The notes beneath the pieces are model-generated. The model was not told the origin of the DNA. It did no database searches and saw nothing but the letters and a program-made list of their open reading frames with translations. A stretch of DNA of 64,000 nt from Bugula neritina (taxonomy: Eukaryota > Bryozoa > Gymnolaemata > Cheilostomatida > Bugulidae): contig OZ037769.1 of the NCBI GenBank assembly GCA_964035545.1, positions 3,069,001 to 3,133,000 of the forward strand. The letters run 5' to 3'. How positions within the stretch are numbered: position 1 is the stretch's first letter; every line of letters starts with the position of its first letter. Positions 1-12,200 of the stretch are shown here, in pieces. The translations under genes and the position numbers were made by a program.

Positions 1-2202
1 TTAGAATAATATGTTTCAATACTGGAGCCTGATGCAGGACTTTAACTATTCATATAACTTCAGTTCCACAAGATATTTGCAAATTGTACTTTAAAAAATT
101 TTAAATCAAAGTTCATAGAAGCATATTTTATTTAAACTTTTGTATCACTGGAACTGAATAGAAATACAAACATGTATGAACCAGGTTGCAGTATATTTTA
201 CATAGAGCTTACACCAATGTTCTCTACACAAAACAGCTGGTAGGACATAATTTTAATGGAAAGATAACTTTGAACTGCATTTGTAGTACAGATATTAGCA
301 AATTCTGTGCAGCACTTGGTGTAAGTAGAATAAAGAGGTATAACTAACCAGTTGATGATTGTTGCTGGGCTGGTACTACTGGTACGTCTAGAGTACAAGA
401 GAAGACCACATTTCCTGGGAGATAACAGCCTCCAGTTGGGGCTGTGCTCTATACAAACATAACACAGACATTAAATATTATTATGCATGGAACATTTTAT
501 GTTAAGATATGAAAAACAAAGCTGAAATTAGATTTAATAATTTTAATAGAGATCAACATTTAAAAATTAAAAGTGAAACCAGTAGTTGGTTGCCCAATAA
601 ATAGTGACACTGCATAAGTTTAAAATTAATTTATAATTAATTTATTACTAAAAAAGTAAATGTGTCGATTTTATTAGTTCTAGTTAAAACTGTTAATAAG
701 AAATACCTCTGCTGCAGTGACTTTATGTCTTAGAATGCTGAATTCACAAATTCTTAAGTTAAAAAAAATATATAATAGACATCAAGTTTTTTAATTTATT
801 TCTGCCTAAAAGATTAGCTAAACTTTTTTTTATTATAAACTTAAATCTTCTGTATCAAATAGGTAGTAATTTTTTAGTATTAAGTTTTATGATAACTTTG
901 AAATATATGTTAATTGCAACATCAAACATGGCATATTTTGTATTTCAATATTATGAAGCTTGGCAAGGAGAAAAGTCATCATAAGTTACAGTTAACACTA
1001 ATATTAGTAACTTGCAGTTATAAGTTACGAGCGGTGATGTTTATAATAAATTTATATTTGCTGAATAGAATCACCGTAAACTGAAAAAATTATAAATTAA
1101 GACTAACCTGTGATTCCTGTAATTGTGACATGCTAGTAACGAGTAACTGTAATGACTAATGAGTAATCACCAAATATAATTACAAATTATTGTAATTATA
1201 GTTTACTAAGGACTCGGGCAAAATACTTATGTCACGCAGTTAAGTAGATGAATTAGTTTTCTTTTTTAAAAACTTGAATGCAATTTAAATTAAATAAGTT
1301 TAAAATAATAACCAGTTTTTTTATAGATTCGCGTTCAAATTGGAGAGCAATAAAATGATGTTAGATTATAGTGTTGATATGTTGTCAGGAAATGACGTCA
1401 AATGTATCAAATGTACTAGTATTAACAAATGTTAAGAGAACACAACTTTATTCATACTAGCCAAAAAGCAAATAACTCCAAGTTGTATTTGTATCGCAAT
1501 AATAATATTATGGCAATAAACACAGCTCGTATATTGTTGAATATTATTATGTAATTACATCATTACATGCCTCCACGTCCTATTCCCAATATAATTACCT
1601 ATCGAACTATCAAACTATCAAAATTGTCAACTGTATAACTTATGTATCAATTTTTACATTTTTTAACCTTAATTCTTCATAGAAGGTAACAATTGGCTTA
1701 ACATGGCTAAGTGAATTTTTTCTAGTACCTACAATAATTATCAACTAGAATTATTATTGTTGTTTCTATAAACACAATAGCTTATACTTATATAAAACAT
1801 TCCTAGTGCTAGGCTAAATGAGAACCTGCAGCAGCCTAGCAGAATGGGAATAAATTAGATTGTTATAAAATATTATATTCTGTTATATACAGGTTTTGAA
1901 TAAATTTATTAGAAATACAATTAAACTTTGTCATTATTCAGTATAGCAATCTCAACTTATCCAATAGTTGTATTAATAACAGTCTTCAATACATAATGTC
2001 AAAAACTGATCATATGCAGTCAGAGCTAAAAGTTGAAACAATAATTTCTTTTCCAGTCAAATACATTTCCATGCTAAACAGTTATTGTTTAAACATAAAG
2101 GAGAGTTAAGGCTGCCTTGTTTTATTACTAAGTGACCATAGAATGAATGCATAGAAGGGATATTTGCATTGGTGTATTAAAAGAGTATATCCTTTATTGA
2201 TC
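1..2202. other. AT-rich stretch without a supported gene
   Basis: No exon chain with consistent splice phase could be built on either strand. A short minus-strand stretch near 345-400 has an acceptor-like pyrimidine run followed by about 12 open codons, but no partner exon was found. The rest is AT-rich non-coding sequence, presumably spacer upstream of the gene starting at 2203. Confidence 0.5.
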
Positions 2203-5200
2203 ATGACTATGTTTAATCAGGTTACAGTAGCCAACACTTTGCCACTGGGCGAGCAATCACAAAGCAGAGTAGCTTTAGGATTTCAGTTGACAACGGCAAC
2301 GTAAGTATTTTTGTACTTAATACATCTAAAACTATCCACAAATGGAAGCTTTTATCCTATAGTACACATTTGATTACCGTATCCCTTTTTTTTAGTTGGT
2401 AGTTATTAATTTCAAAAGAGACAAAGCTTTGCTCATCACAATGAGCACTTTACAGCCAAAATATTAGATTGCGAGTCTTTCTTGTTTCCAATTATGAGTT
2501 TCACATAACTTTTAGACTGACTCATTTTGAAAAAATGCGTTTTGCAAATACGCCAAAAGTGTAATTGCTGTATTGGCAGCAGAGTATCAAGATTCTAGCC
2601 TTGATTCTGAAGGCATATAACATGCCAACTTTTATGTTCCACCACATGTAGAGTATTTTTTCCAGAATAATGCAACCTTGTATATTAGAAAAAGTAATTA
2701 GCATCAAAGGTCTAGTTACATTATGGTAACTTGGGGTGAATGACTCGTATTAATGTAATTAATATTCTTTTTAAAACCATGGAAGCCGCAATAAATAGTG
2801 TGGCATAGCTTTGTTTACTTCCTGTGCGAAACACACCAGCAACTGCCATAAATAAATAGCCAGACAATTTAGATTGTGGTTACATCAGAGTACTGTGTCG
2901 CAAACTGCTGGGGGAGTGCCATGAACCATGACAATATTTGTGTACATCAACAATTGTCAGTCTATTACATGGTGGAGTAGAGACCCACATTGAAGTGCAT
3001 AACTCTGTTGAGTTAAGTTGGTAGTTGCTCGTTTAGCTTGTACTGCAGTAGGCAAACTATAGTTAACCTTAAATAAATATAAATACTGCTACGTACAACG
3101 CAAGTAAGGTGTACCTATAGCACAAGTAAGGTGGAAGTTATGACAGGTGGCTACAGGTAAGTGTTAACTGATACCATGTCTGAGTTTTTAGGACTTTATG
3201 AAATGATGATTTGGAATTATAAGGTTTCTGTTTAAGACCTGAGTTTGATGCATCGTGTTCTGGTTCTTAGCCTGTGGCATTAGATGTCTACACACCTACT
3301 CATACCCCCAACGGGCAATGAGATATGGGCATCTATTCATACCCCAATGGGCAATGAGATATGGGGCATGACAGGCTTTTCATAGAATGATAGTCATACG
3401 ATACCATATATGAATGGTAAAAACATTTTTTCTCGGAAATTGTTAAGCGTAGCATTGCAATGTTGTGCAAGGATTGTGTCAAACTAGTATAATATGCATT
3501 CCTTTTGAAATAGAAATGATTCAGTCATTACAACACGACAAGCACTAAAGTTTAAAAGGTATTGCTACAACTTTTGCACTTAAATTACACATTTCCTTCC
3601 TAGTTATAATTTTTTTGCGAGTTTATAAACAGTTGGACAACAATCGGTGTAGATCTGTGTAGATGTTTATACTCAAAACTCAAACTGCAGCTAATGGACA
3701 CTGAGTAAGTGTGTAGTTTTACTACAACTAATGTAATTTAAACACCATGAATGCCTCTAAAGGTTTCAAATGGCAGTGGTATGATAAATCATCAAATATT
3801 TGAAATTCAACTCAATGAATTATTTTAAAATAAAAGGCATGTGGCAGAATAATTACTATTAGAGATATAAATGACAGCCCAACAATGGCAGCACTACTCT
3901 CAACAATACAGGGACAGTTTTAGTTTTGAGATAAGAGTAAGTTTTTTATTCAATTGTATTTTATCTAGCAACTACACTATCAGTAGTAATAGTATATTTT
4001 ATTTTACGCACGACTAGTACTGAAAGGGGTTGTATTTGGCATAGGTGTACAATGATTGTTATGAATGTAAACAATTTCAGCAACTCTCTCAAAATGGTAA
4101 GTGGAAGGCATTAGTTTTTGACTTATGGATTACTTGCTAGTAGCCAAGATTGACAATGGCAACTATAGGTAAATAAGTATAACTAAGGAAAGAAATCTGT
4201 TCTATTATTATTGTTATTATTGTTTTGGTAGCTCAAACCAAAAAAATAGTTTTTGTAACTATAAACTTTAGCTAATTTAAAACTAATAAGAGGAATTTTT
4301 AAATTACTGCCTGATTTTTTAATCTAACAAAAACTATAACTTTATTTGAAATGGTTGAAATATATTTGTTGAAATCCGTGTGTGTAAGTTGAGAGCATTG
4401 TTGTAATATAGATTAGTGTCAGGGGCTTATGGGATTGTATTCAATAATCAATGTAATATAAATTAAGTACCTGTGTTGTACTCTGCTAGGAAACTAGACC
4501 GATAACTAGTTCAGGCGTAAATTATTACTCATAAACTGGCTTTGGTTTACGAACTGTAACCCCTGAAACCCAGAGAGGCTAGTCTATCCAGAATAGGTAT
4601 ATACAATAAATAGATCAATGACCAAAAGCCAATATTACAGGGACATTGGTCAAAACTCTTTTTAGCCAAAGGTACGAAAACCAGACCACCTTAAACAATG
4701 TTTGAGTAGATGAAAAAATAGAATATCATACGTGATATATTAATTAATAGAATGTAATTTTATTATACCTAGCTTGTGACAGTATTAGAATAGGAGGAAA
4801 ATAGAAAAGAACATATATTGTATGTAACTTTAAAAACTATTATATAAATTATTATAGTGTAGACTATAATGTAATATATGTAATGTGATACGAAGATGCT
4901 ATAGTATGATATATATATATCCTATATACTATATATTATATATAATACTATATATAAAATACTATAGCCTATATAACCATTTAATATACCCAAAAGATAA
5001 CTAAAGAGTAAATAGTACACAGACGAGGCAATAAAAAACCAAAGAAGCAGCTACAGAATTACTAAACATATACTGTAAAGGTAGTGAATAGTAAAACATC
5101 TCTGCCAGCGCCATAAGCAGCTCAAGTGTAAGTGCTGATATAATTAGGAAATGTGAGAGAATCATTTTATGGCTGCCTGTTCTATGCCATATTTTATAGG

Positions 5201-7453
5201 ATGGTTTCTAACAACATAACAGCTGGTTAAGTTTATCTCTTTTTTATGACTATTGCTGATATAAATTTCAGTGCGGGATGGTCTAGCCATATGCCATAGT
5301 TCTGATACGGGAGAGATTATGCTGTCTAAAATTAATAAGGCGCTGACAAACACATATAGCTACATTATCAAATCAGATGGGCAGCTGCTGTTGCAACCTA
5401 ATAAAATAGTACACCACTAATCACTATTTCCTCAATGATAAAAACACACATAAAGTAGCACATTGCAATAATGTTATTATTTGGAATCTGGATGCTGCAT
5501 TATGAGGCTATGTTGTCTAAAATAGCTGAGAAAATGGTTTGAGGCAGCATCGAGTTGGTGGTCACTGAGTGTAGTGATTGGTTCAGGGGGGGGTCTTAGT
5601 TTGAAGTTAGAACACCAATATGTACGCAATTACTGCACTCAATAACCCCGAACTTTGGGCTGCATCTAGCAATTCCCAATACATCTTAGCACATCGTATG
5701 CCTGTGTATGCCCCATCTATTACTGTACTATAGAATTACAATACTGTAAATGTAGAAGAGTGGATTTAGACATGGTTAGCAGCGCTGACATGACGTGCTG
5801 CCGCTGCTGCTCTACTTCAGAAGAACTCGATTCATATCCAAAACTGAAGTCTAAATACAACAACCGAGTTATAGCTGTTCTATTCCCTGTGACATTCTTC
5901 ACCGGCCTTAGTAAGTCCATCAAAACTTGTTTTCGTTCAAAACTCTGTCACGTGACCTTGTTTCCTCTGGAAGTCACACTCATTAGTTCTAGTCTAGACT
6001 AAACTGCATTGGATTGATAATTTAAATAGTGATTACACTGAAAAATAGTAGCACTCTTTAGCATGTTTCAATCTTTTACTAATTATATTGATTATAAAAC
6101 TGTAATTTACAGACTGAACGTCTGCTACTTATATTTCAGCTGGTGTGACGCTTTTAATGTGGCCTGGACTAGGATTAGACACGATAGAAGACAACTCTCT
6201 ATGTACCCCAGTCTGTGAAAATCCTTGGGGAGCAACACTCATTATTGGAATAATCCTTACAGGTTATTAAATTTAATGTTCTATTCAGCTGCAGAAATTT
6301 GTGGTTGGACGAAGTTCGAATCCGGCTGTTGCTATAGTAACAGAAACACAACACGCATCCTGGCAGTTATAACTTTGACCTCAGCTTAATATGCAAATGA
6401 TTTGAAAGTATTTCTTATTGGCAAGTACTCTGATTTAGAGTACCTTGCCAACCTGTCACAATAAAATCGAAATATACATGCCATAAATGAATTTAGGAGT
6501 TGCATACTTTATGCAGAATGAAATAGAAGCAGAAAACTTTAACCTCTTATAATAATTATTCTAAAATCCACATTAAGTTTCATTTCATCTGCACAAGTTT
6601 TTGTTCACAGTTGTAGCAGGAGTGAGTGCAGTATTGACTATTTTGGCAATATGCTACGTGCATATGAAGCATTTCGATAGTACGAGATTACCAATGAAAG
6701 TGAGAATAATATCAGAAGAGAGGTAAGGGAGACAATTCTACTTGGGCAAACTATCTTAGCAATATTATGGTTTCTCGCAAAAAAGAACATCACCTGTTTT
6801 CTTTAATGAAAATATTTCACTTTTGTAATTCTGTTGGCACAAAATTATTCCACACACTTGGCTCACTGTACAGCAAATTTACTTTTGATTGTCCCAAGTG
6901 AGAAACCAGAATTATGGTGCAACAGTGCAGTGACACATAGTCGAGATGTTTTAACAGCAAAATGCCACCAAACTATGCACTCTTGTCATTGAACGTCTTG
7001 TAAAATGCTATTCTAATTTTAGTGACTTTTTCATTACTTCGCATTATCATTCAAAGTGTAGCTAAACTAAAAGAAATCAAGATTTTTTACTAGCAATATC
7101 ATTTTAGACCATTTTCTTGCTAAAATCCTGTATAGTAACACAGTAACTTTTGTTTATTATATAACCAGTATGCATATCATCTTTCGTGTATTTACAGATA
7201 TAAAGCTATTTCTAGTTCAAGTCAGAATACAGTAACCACAACAGTGTCAGCATACAAATTATCCAGTTCTCAAATAGCTCAGTCAACTGACACAAATAAA
7301 GTTTCGCCAATGCGAACTCCTTCAAGTGAAGACAACTCTGCATTAGAACATACAAATCCAGAGTCGCATGATGTGACAATCAATCAACATAAGATTCGTA
7401 TAGGTCACCTTCCACCAATCACAGAGCCGTTAACAACCGACACGAACTTGTAG
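2203..7453 (+). CDS. Unrecognised two-pass membrane protein, 5 exons
   Basis: I do not recognise this protein. The exons, joined by GT-AG introns in matching phase, are 2203-2300, 5756-5910, 6140-6262, 6611-6722 and 7198-7453, giving about 247 residues. The N-terminal part has a Cys cluster (TCCRCC near residue 45), a plausible palmitoylation site. Two hydrophobic stretches follow: one spans the exon 2/3 junction (RVIAVLFPVTFFTGL onward), the other spans exons 3/4 (ATLIIGIILT then VVAGVSAVLTILAICY). They are separated by a short loop with two Cys (LCTPVCENPWG). The C-terminal tail of about 90 residues is Ser/Thr-rich and hydrophilic. This suggests a small tetraspan-like or two-pass protein with both ends cytosolic. 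Exon 1 is the least certain part: it lies 3.4 kb upstream and is supported by an in-frame ATG, a gtaagt donor and matching phase (2 into 1). Exons 2-5 are firmer. Another exon could lie between 2300 and 5756. Confidence 0.55.
5541..5671. mobile_element. Diverged MITE-like inverted-repeat element
   Basis: The left end (GCAGCATCGAGTTGGTGGTC..., from about 5544) and the reverse complement of the right end (GCAGCCCAAAGTTCGGGGTT...) align over about 40 bases, including the shared core TGAGTGYAGTRATTG. The same terminal sequence bounds the better preserved element at 18260-18409, so the two are members of one non-autonomous inverted-repeat family. This copy is degraded, and no target duplication is readable. 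Confidence 0.55.
6418..6452. repeat. Short inverted repeat in an intron
   Basis: ggcaagtactct and agagtaccttgcc are inverted copies with one bulged base around a 5-nt loop. They lie in intron 3 of the two-pass membrane protein gene. They may be the remains of a foldback element. No function is claimed. Confidence 0.4.
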
Positions 7454-7757
7454 CCAATTATGAGAATACCTACTCTCCGCGACTAAACATATGTAACGGT
7501 TTTCTACTGCAAGGCAGTACTTTTTCTGATGAATTTTCTTCTGAAATGTGTCATTATTGATCTAAAATGTTCATGTTTTTAAATGCACTGCACAGCAGTC
7601 AATTTATATTTTTGATAAATTTTAAAAACAAGCTAATCAAAACTATTGACAGTTTTAAAGCAACAATTTTTGTTAGTTATTTTAGCACAATCAAAGTTGT
7701 ACAGGAATTGATGGCTTTTTAAGATTTATTTCATATTAAAGTAACTACGCATTATCG

Positions 7758-7828
7758 TTATACAACGATAGCTTATAACGATAGCTTATAACGATAGCTT
7801 ATAACGATAGCTTATAACGATAGCTTAT
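7758..7828. repeat. 13-bp tandem repeat
   Basis: About five tandem copies of the unit cttataacgatag lie 300 bp downstream of the stop codon of the two-pass membrane protein gene, in the spacer before POLR3C. Confidence 0.85.
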
Positions 7829-8083
7829 TTAGGAACATACTAAAAAAATATTCAACATGAAATCTATTTTGCAGAGCTAATAGGCTAATAGGCATAAAAT
7901 ACATTATATATATTCTCCCGAAGGTAAATACATATACCTATACATACATATATGTTATATATGTATGGATAAGACAGGATACAAGATAACATACAAGCTA
8001 TCTCGCATATACAGGATGTAAACATCCCAGTTAGATTTCTTGAGGTTTCAAATGGATCAGCTGTTGAATGATAGCCCTGGTGA

Positions 8084-9173
8084 TCAAGTCTTGGGTGCAC
8101 CTTTAGGTTTAGGATTCTCAGCTATTCTCTTAGCAGTGCAGTATTCCAAATGTATTTCCCAGATTAATGTAGAGGCAGTGAGTTGTAACTCCCCATTCTC
8201 GAGTCTAACAAACATATCAGTGAGTCACAATTACATGAGACAATGCGTGTGGCAAATAGTAGAGCAAGTTCATAAACACAAGAGAAATGATGAAACCGGG
8301 AGAAAGCAATGGCAATCCGCAATGCATTCTAATAACATAGAATCTCGGCAAAAGTTGGTATAACCAGAAGTGATGTAACAAGTTGTCTCATTTTTATTCA
8401 AATCAAAGCATTTAAAACTCAGATTATAAACGCATGAATTACACCCCCCCAAAGGTTGCAACACAGGAAACGAGCATATCACGAAAATCTACAAAGAAAA
8501 TGACCTTCACCTGTCTGTTTGAAGTTTGACGGTGTGAAGTTGTTGGCTCTCTGACGGAGTGATAATTTCCTCCACTTCCTGTCTCTGCTCAGTTTCCACT
8601 TCCCCGAGAGTAGCTAAGATGGCGTCGACCTTCTGCTTCTTCTCCAATAGCCTCCTACACGGTATATATATATTACATTAAATATAATATATAATCATAT
8701 ATTATAATATACTATTACAAGTTATAATATATAATAGGTGATAACATATTACGACAGGATACTTATATATTACATTATATATAATATATATATAATAATA
8801 TATTATATTCTATAATATATAATAGGTCATAATATATTACAAGAAGACACTCCTGCTGGTGCACTCACTTATTATCAGCTAGAATCTGCACTCTCTTTGT
8901 ACTCAGATTGAGAATGGACTGATAGTTATTCTGCAGCAGACGTCTGGCCAGCTGTTCCACGGCCACCGTGAAGCAGTAGAATGTCTTAGAAGGAACGTGA
9001 TCGGTAGTCTTGGCTATCTCAGTAGCGGTGATGTACTGCTCAGTAAACATCTCATACAGTAACTCATTCACAACCTTTGATGACATCATAGCCTTTTCTT
9101 CCAACTAAATCAATGAAAACTACTGTGCTGTAGTTAGTTACAGAGTAGTAGTAGCAGTAGTAGCAGTAGTAGC

Positions 9174-9213
<40 letters not shown>

Positions 9214-12200
9214 CTAGTAGTAGTAGTAATAGTAGTAGTAGTAGTAGTAGTAGTAGTACTAGTAGTAGTAGTAGTAGTAGTAGTACTAGTAGTAGTAGTA
9301 GTAGTAGCAGTAGTAGTAGTAGCAGTACTAGTAGTACCAGTAGTAGTAGTAGTAGTAGTAATAGTAGTAGCAGTAGTAGTAGTAGTAGTAGTTGTGCCAC
9401 TACTATAAACTAACCTTTTGTTGCTCGAGATGCTGTGTGAGTAGAAGCAGCCGAAAGAGGCGACGACTCCGAGCCCCAAACTTCTCAAGTACAACAGCCT
9501 CCATGCTGGCTTTACACAGCGAGCTCACAGCTTCTCTGTAATCTGAGATCTAGGGCTAAGGATTTAGTGTGAAGATATCGCAACTCCTAGATGCACAGCA
9601 CTGTGAAGGTGTTGGCCAGATGGAGTAATGTTTGTATTACATAAGACATCATTTTTGAAAATATTCCGTAAAATAAAATCAAAATTTCAACTCCAACATA
9701 AAAATAAAATCAATTGACAATTATGAAATAGTAAATGAAATTAAGTAGTTATACTTATGCTTCATAACAATACAACTTTATCTAAGAAAAAGTAAAATGA
9801 CATATATATTATATTCTAGAGTATATCAAAGCTCTAACCCCATTAGTTAAACTGTTACTATAGCGATGGGATGACATTGTGCATGAAAAAGACTTCAATT
9901 TTTTTTTATTTAATATCAAATATATAAAACCAAACAATTAGTAGAGATGGCGACTAGTTTGAAAGGATACTTATAATATAACTTCCACCACCACTATCTC
10001 CTGCCTTCATTATTATTCCCATCTACAAATAACCAGTCCTGCATTACAAGCAATAGTAACGTTCATTACACACAGCAGTGCAATGTATAACCACAACAGT
10101 ACAAATTGTCTAATAGAAAGTTCATTACAAGCAGCTATTTAGTGTATTGAATACAGTAGACTGTTTAATACATCACACAAAATTGTACTTTGACATAGCA
10201 GAGGTGGATAGTGAAAAAGGGGAAGGGGGATGCAGAACATAACAGGTGGATAGTAAAAGGGGGCTACCTCATCATCTGCAAGAGTCATCAAATAGACATC
10301 AAGTAAAGTTCTGCCTGTAATTCCCAACTCTTTAGGTAAAGCGTTAAATATCTAGAAAATGAAGAGCATAGTTATGCAATAGATGGTGTATATCTATAGA
10401 GGTACAATGTACACACCTGAATGTACATATCAACGTACCTGAATATACACATCAACACATCTGACTATACGAATCAACACCTGAATATACACATCAACAC
10501 ACCTCATTGCTGGAGATCAGGGAACTCTGTAATGCGGATGGACTGTTTTTCACTTCAGCCAATCTCAGCATTGTGCTCATTATCTCCCCATGTTTCTGCA
10601 ATGACATAATATGCTATTACCTTACTGATCCAGAGTGGTGACGGTGACATGTCAAAGGTCAGGGTAAAGTTCACATATCGAAGGTCAAGGCTCACATGTC
10701 AAAGTTTACGTGTTGAAGGTCAAAACTCACACGTCAAAGGTCAAGGTTTACATGTCAAAATATACATTGTGCTTTAGTTGGAGATGACATGATGATATTG
10801 ACCCTTGACCCTGACAGTTTCTGAGAGCAGCTAGATCAACAGCAGTTACTAGTGATTCTCACTACCGAAACTATTCTTTTACTAAAAAAATTCATGCTCT
10901 TTAAACCGTCACCAAACATCACAGCAATATAAACAGTTTCACCCAATTGGCAGGCAAGTAGATGTAACCAACAGATTGGGACCTGAGAAAAGGATAAATA
11001 CATGTTAGAATATGAGGAGAAAGAATACAAACCGGGCTGAGTCTCCTCGTCACAGCATCGACAATCTGCAAGTCTCGGTGGTAGTAGTTAAATCTGCTGA
11101 CACACACCTTGTAGCACACCTTGTCCTACAACACAGCAGTCTACATTGAAACTCTCAGTCTAGAGTGCGACTCTCAGTCTACCTTGAAACTCTAAGTCTA
11201 CAGTGTAACTCTCAGTCTACAGTGTAACTCTAAGTCTAAAGTAAAACTCTCAGTCTACAGTGTAACTCCAAGTCTAAAGTAAAACTCTCAGTCTACAGTG
11301 TGACTCTCAGTCTACATTGAAACTCTCAGTCTACAGTGTAACTCTCAGTCTACAGTGTAACTCTCAGTCTACAGTGTAACTCTCAGGCTGCATTATAATA
11401 CAGCATTAAAGTGATGGGAGACAATAAATAAATATGGCAGCTCAGTCCTGCACATATTTCGACACACAGCTATCAAAGGACTACTCAAGAACTCTGAATT
11501 ACAATAATTAATATTTTGTCACTTTGCTTGATATTCACTGAACAGACAAATTAATTTGAGAATTTCACGCAAAGTACCGTATGCTGTGTATGCTTTAGAA
11601 TAGTGTAGGCCTTTAGCTAGACTTGCTGACTCATTAGTGTGAGAGATTAGAAAGCACAGACCTTAGCAGAATCTCCATCTCTCTTCAGACGTTTGCTCGG
11701 TGGAGGTTCATCTGCAGAACTTGTCTCTGTCTGTTCGTCTACACAAACTTCAACAAACCGGGTCTGCATTAATAGCTCCAACTTCTCAGATATGCTTTTC
11801 TCCGTAGCTTTTTCTGACAAATAAAACATAACTACATTATAATATACTGTTACAATAAAAGCTTCATATAGTAGACGGAAAGCAGTAAAAAAAAATGAAT
11901 TTGTAGAGAAAATATGTAAAAGCAAGTTTTGTAAGAAATCATATCAACAATACCTTTAATATTATGTTCTACTTTGGTAATAGTTTTACTGATAAGAGAT
12001 TGACGTGTGATTTGGCCATGATGCAATATCTCTTCTATTAGCACTTCGGCTACATTCCCATACAGCACTTTCACGCAGTACACGTATGAGGGATACCTAG
12101 ATGATAAGTTGATGTTTTAATAACACGAAATAATGACTGATGGTGGTGTAATGGCTCACAAGCAATAAATTATTTGTACAGTCTATTATAGATACATACA

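Noticed and set aside
345-400. A possible short exon on the minus strand near the window start
   Set aside because: The acceptor-like context is good, but no phase-matched neighbouring exon was found. Sequence left of the window would be needed.
5162-5353. A 63-codon minus-strand frame
   Set aside because: There are no splice signals in matching phase, no recognisable domain, and the length is expected by chance.
8040-8363. A 107-codon plus-strand frame
   Set aside because: It lies across POLR3C exon 11 on the other strand, shows no family resemblance and has no splice partners.
9134-9494. Long Leu-only and Thr-only reading frames on the minus strand
   Set aside because: They are translations of the GTA microsatellite. 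The real coding part here is POLR3C exon 8 (9415-9549).
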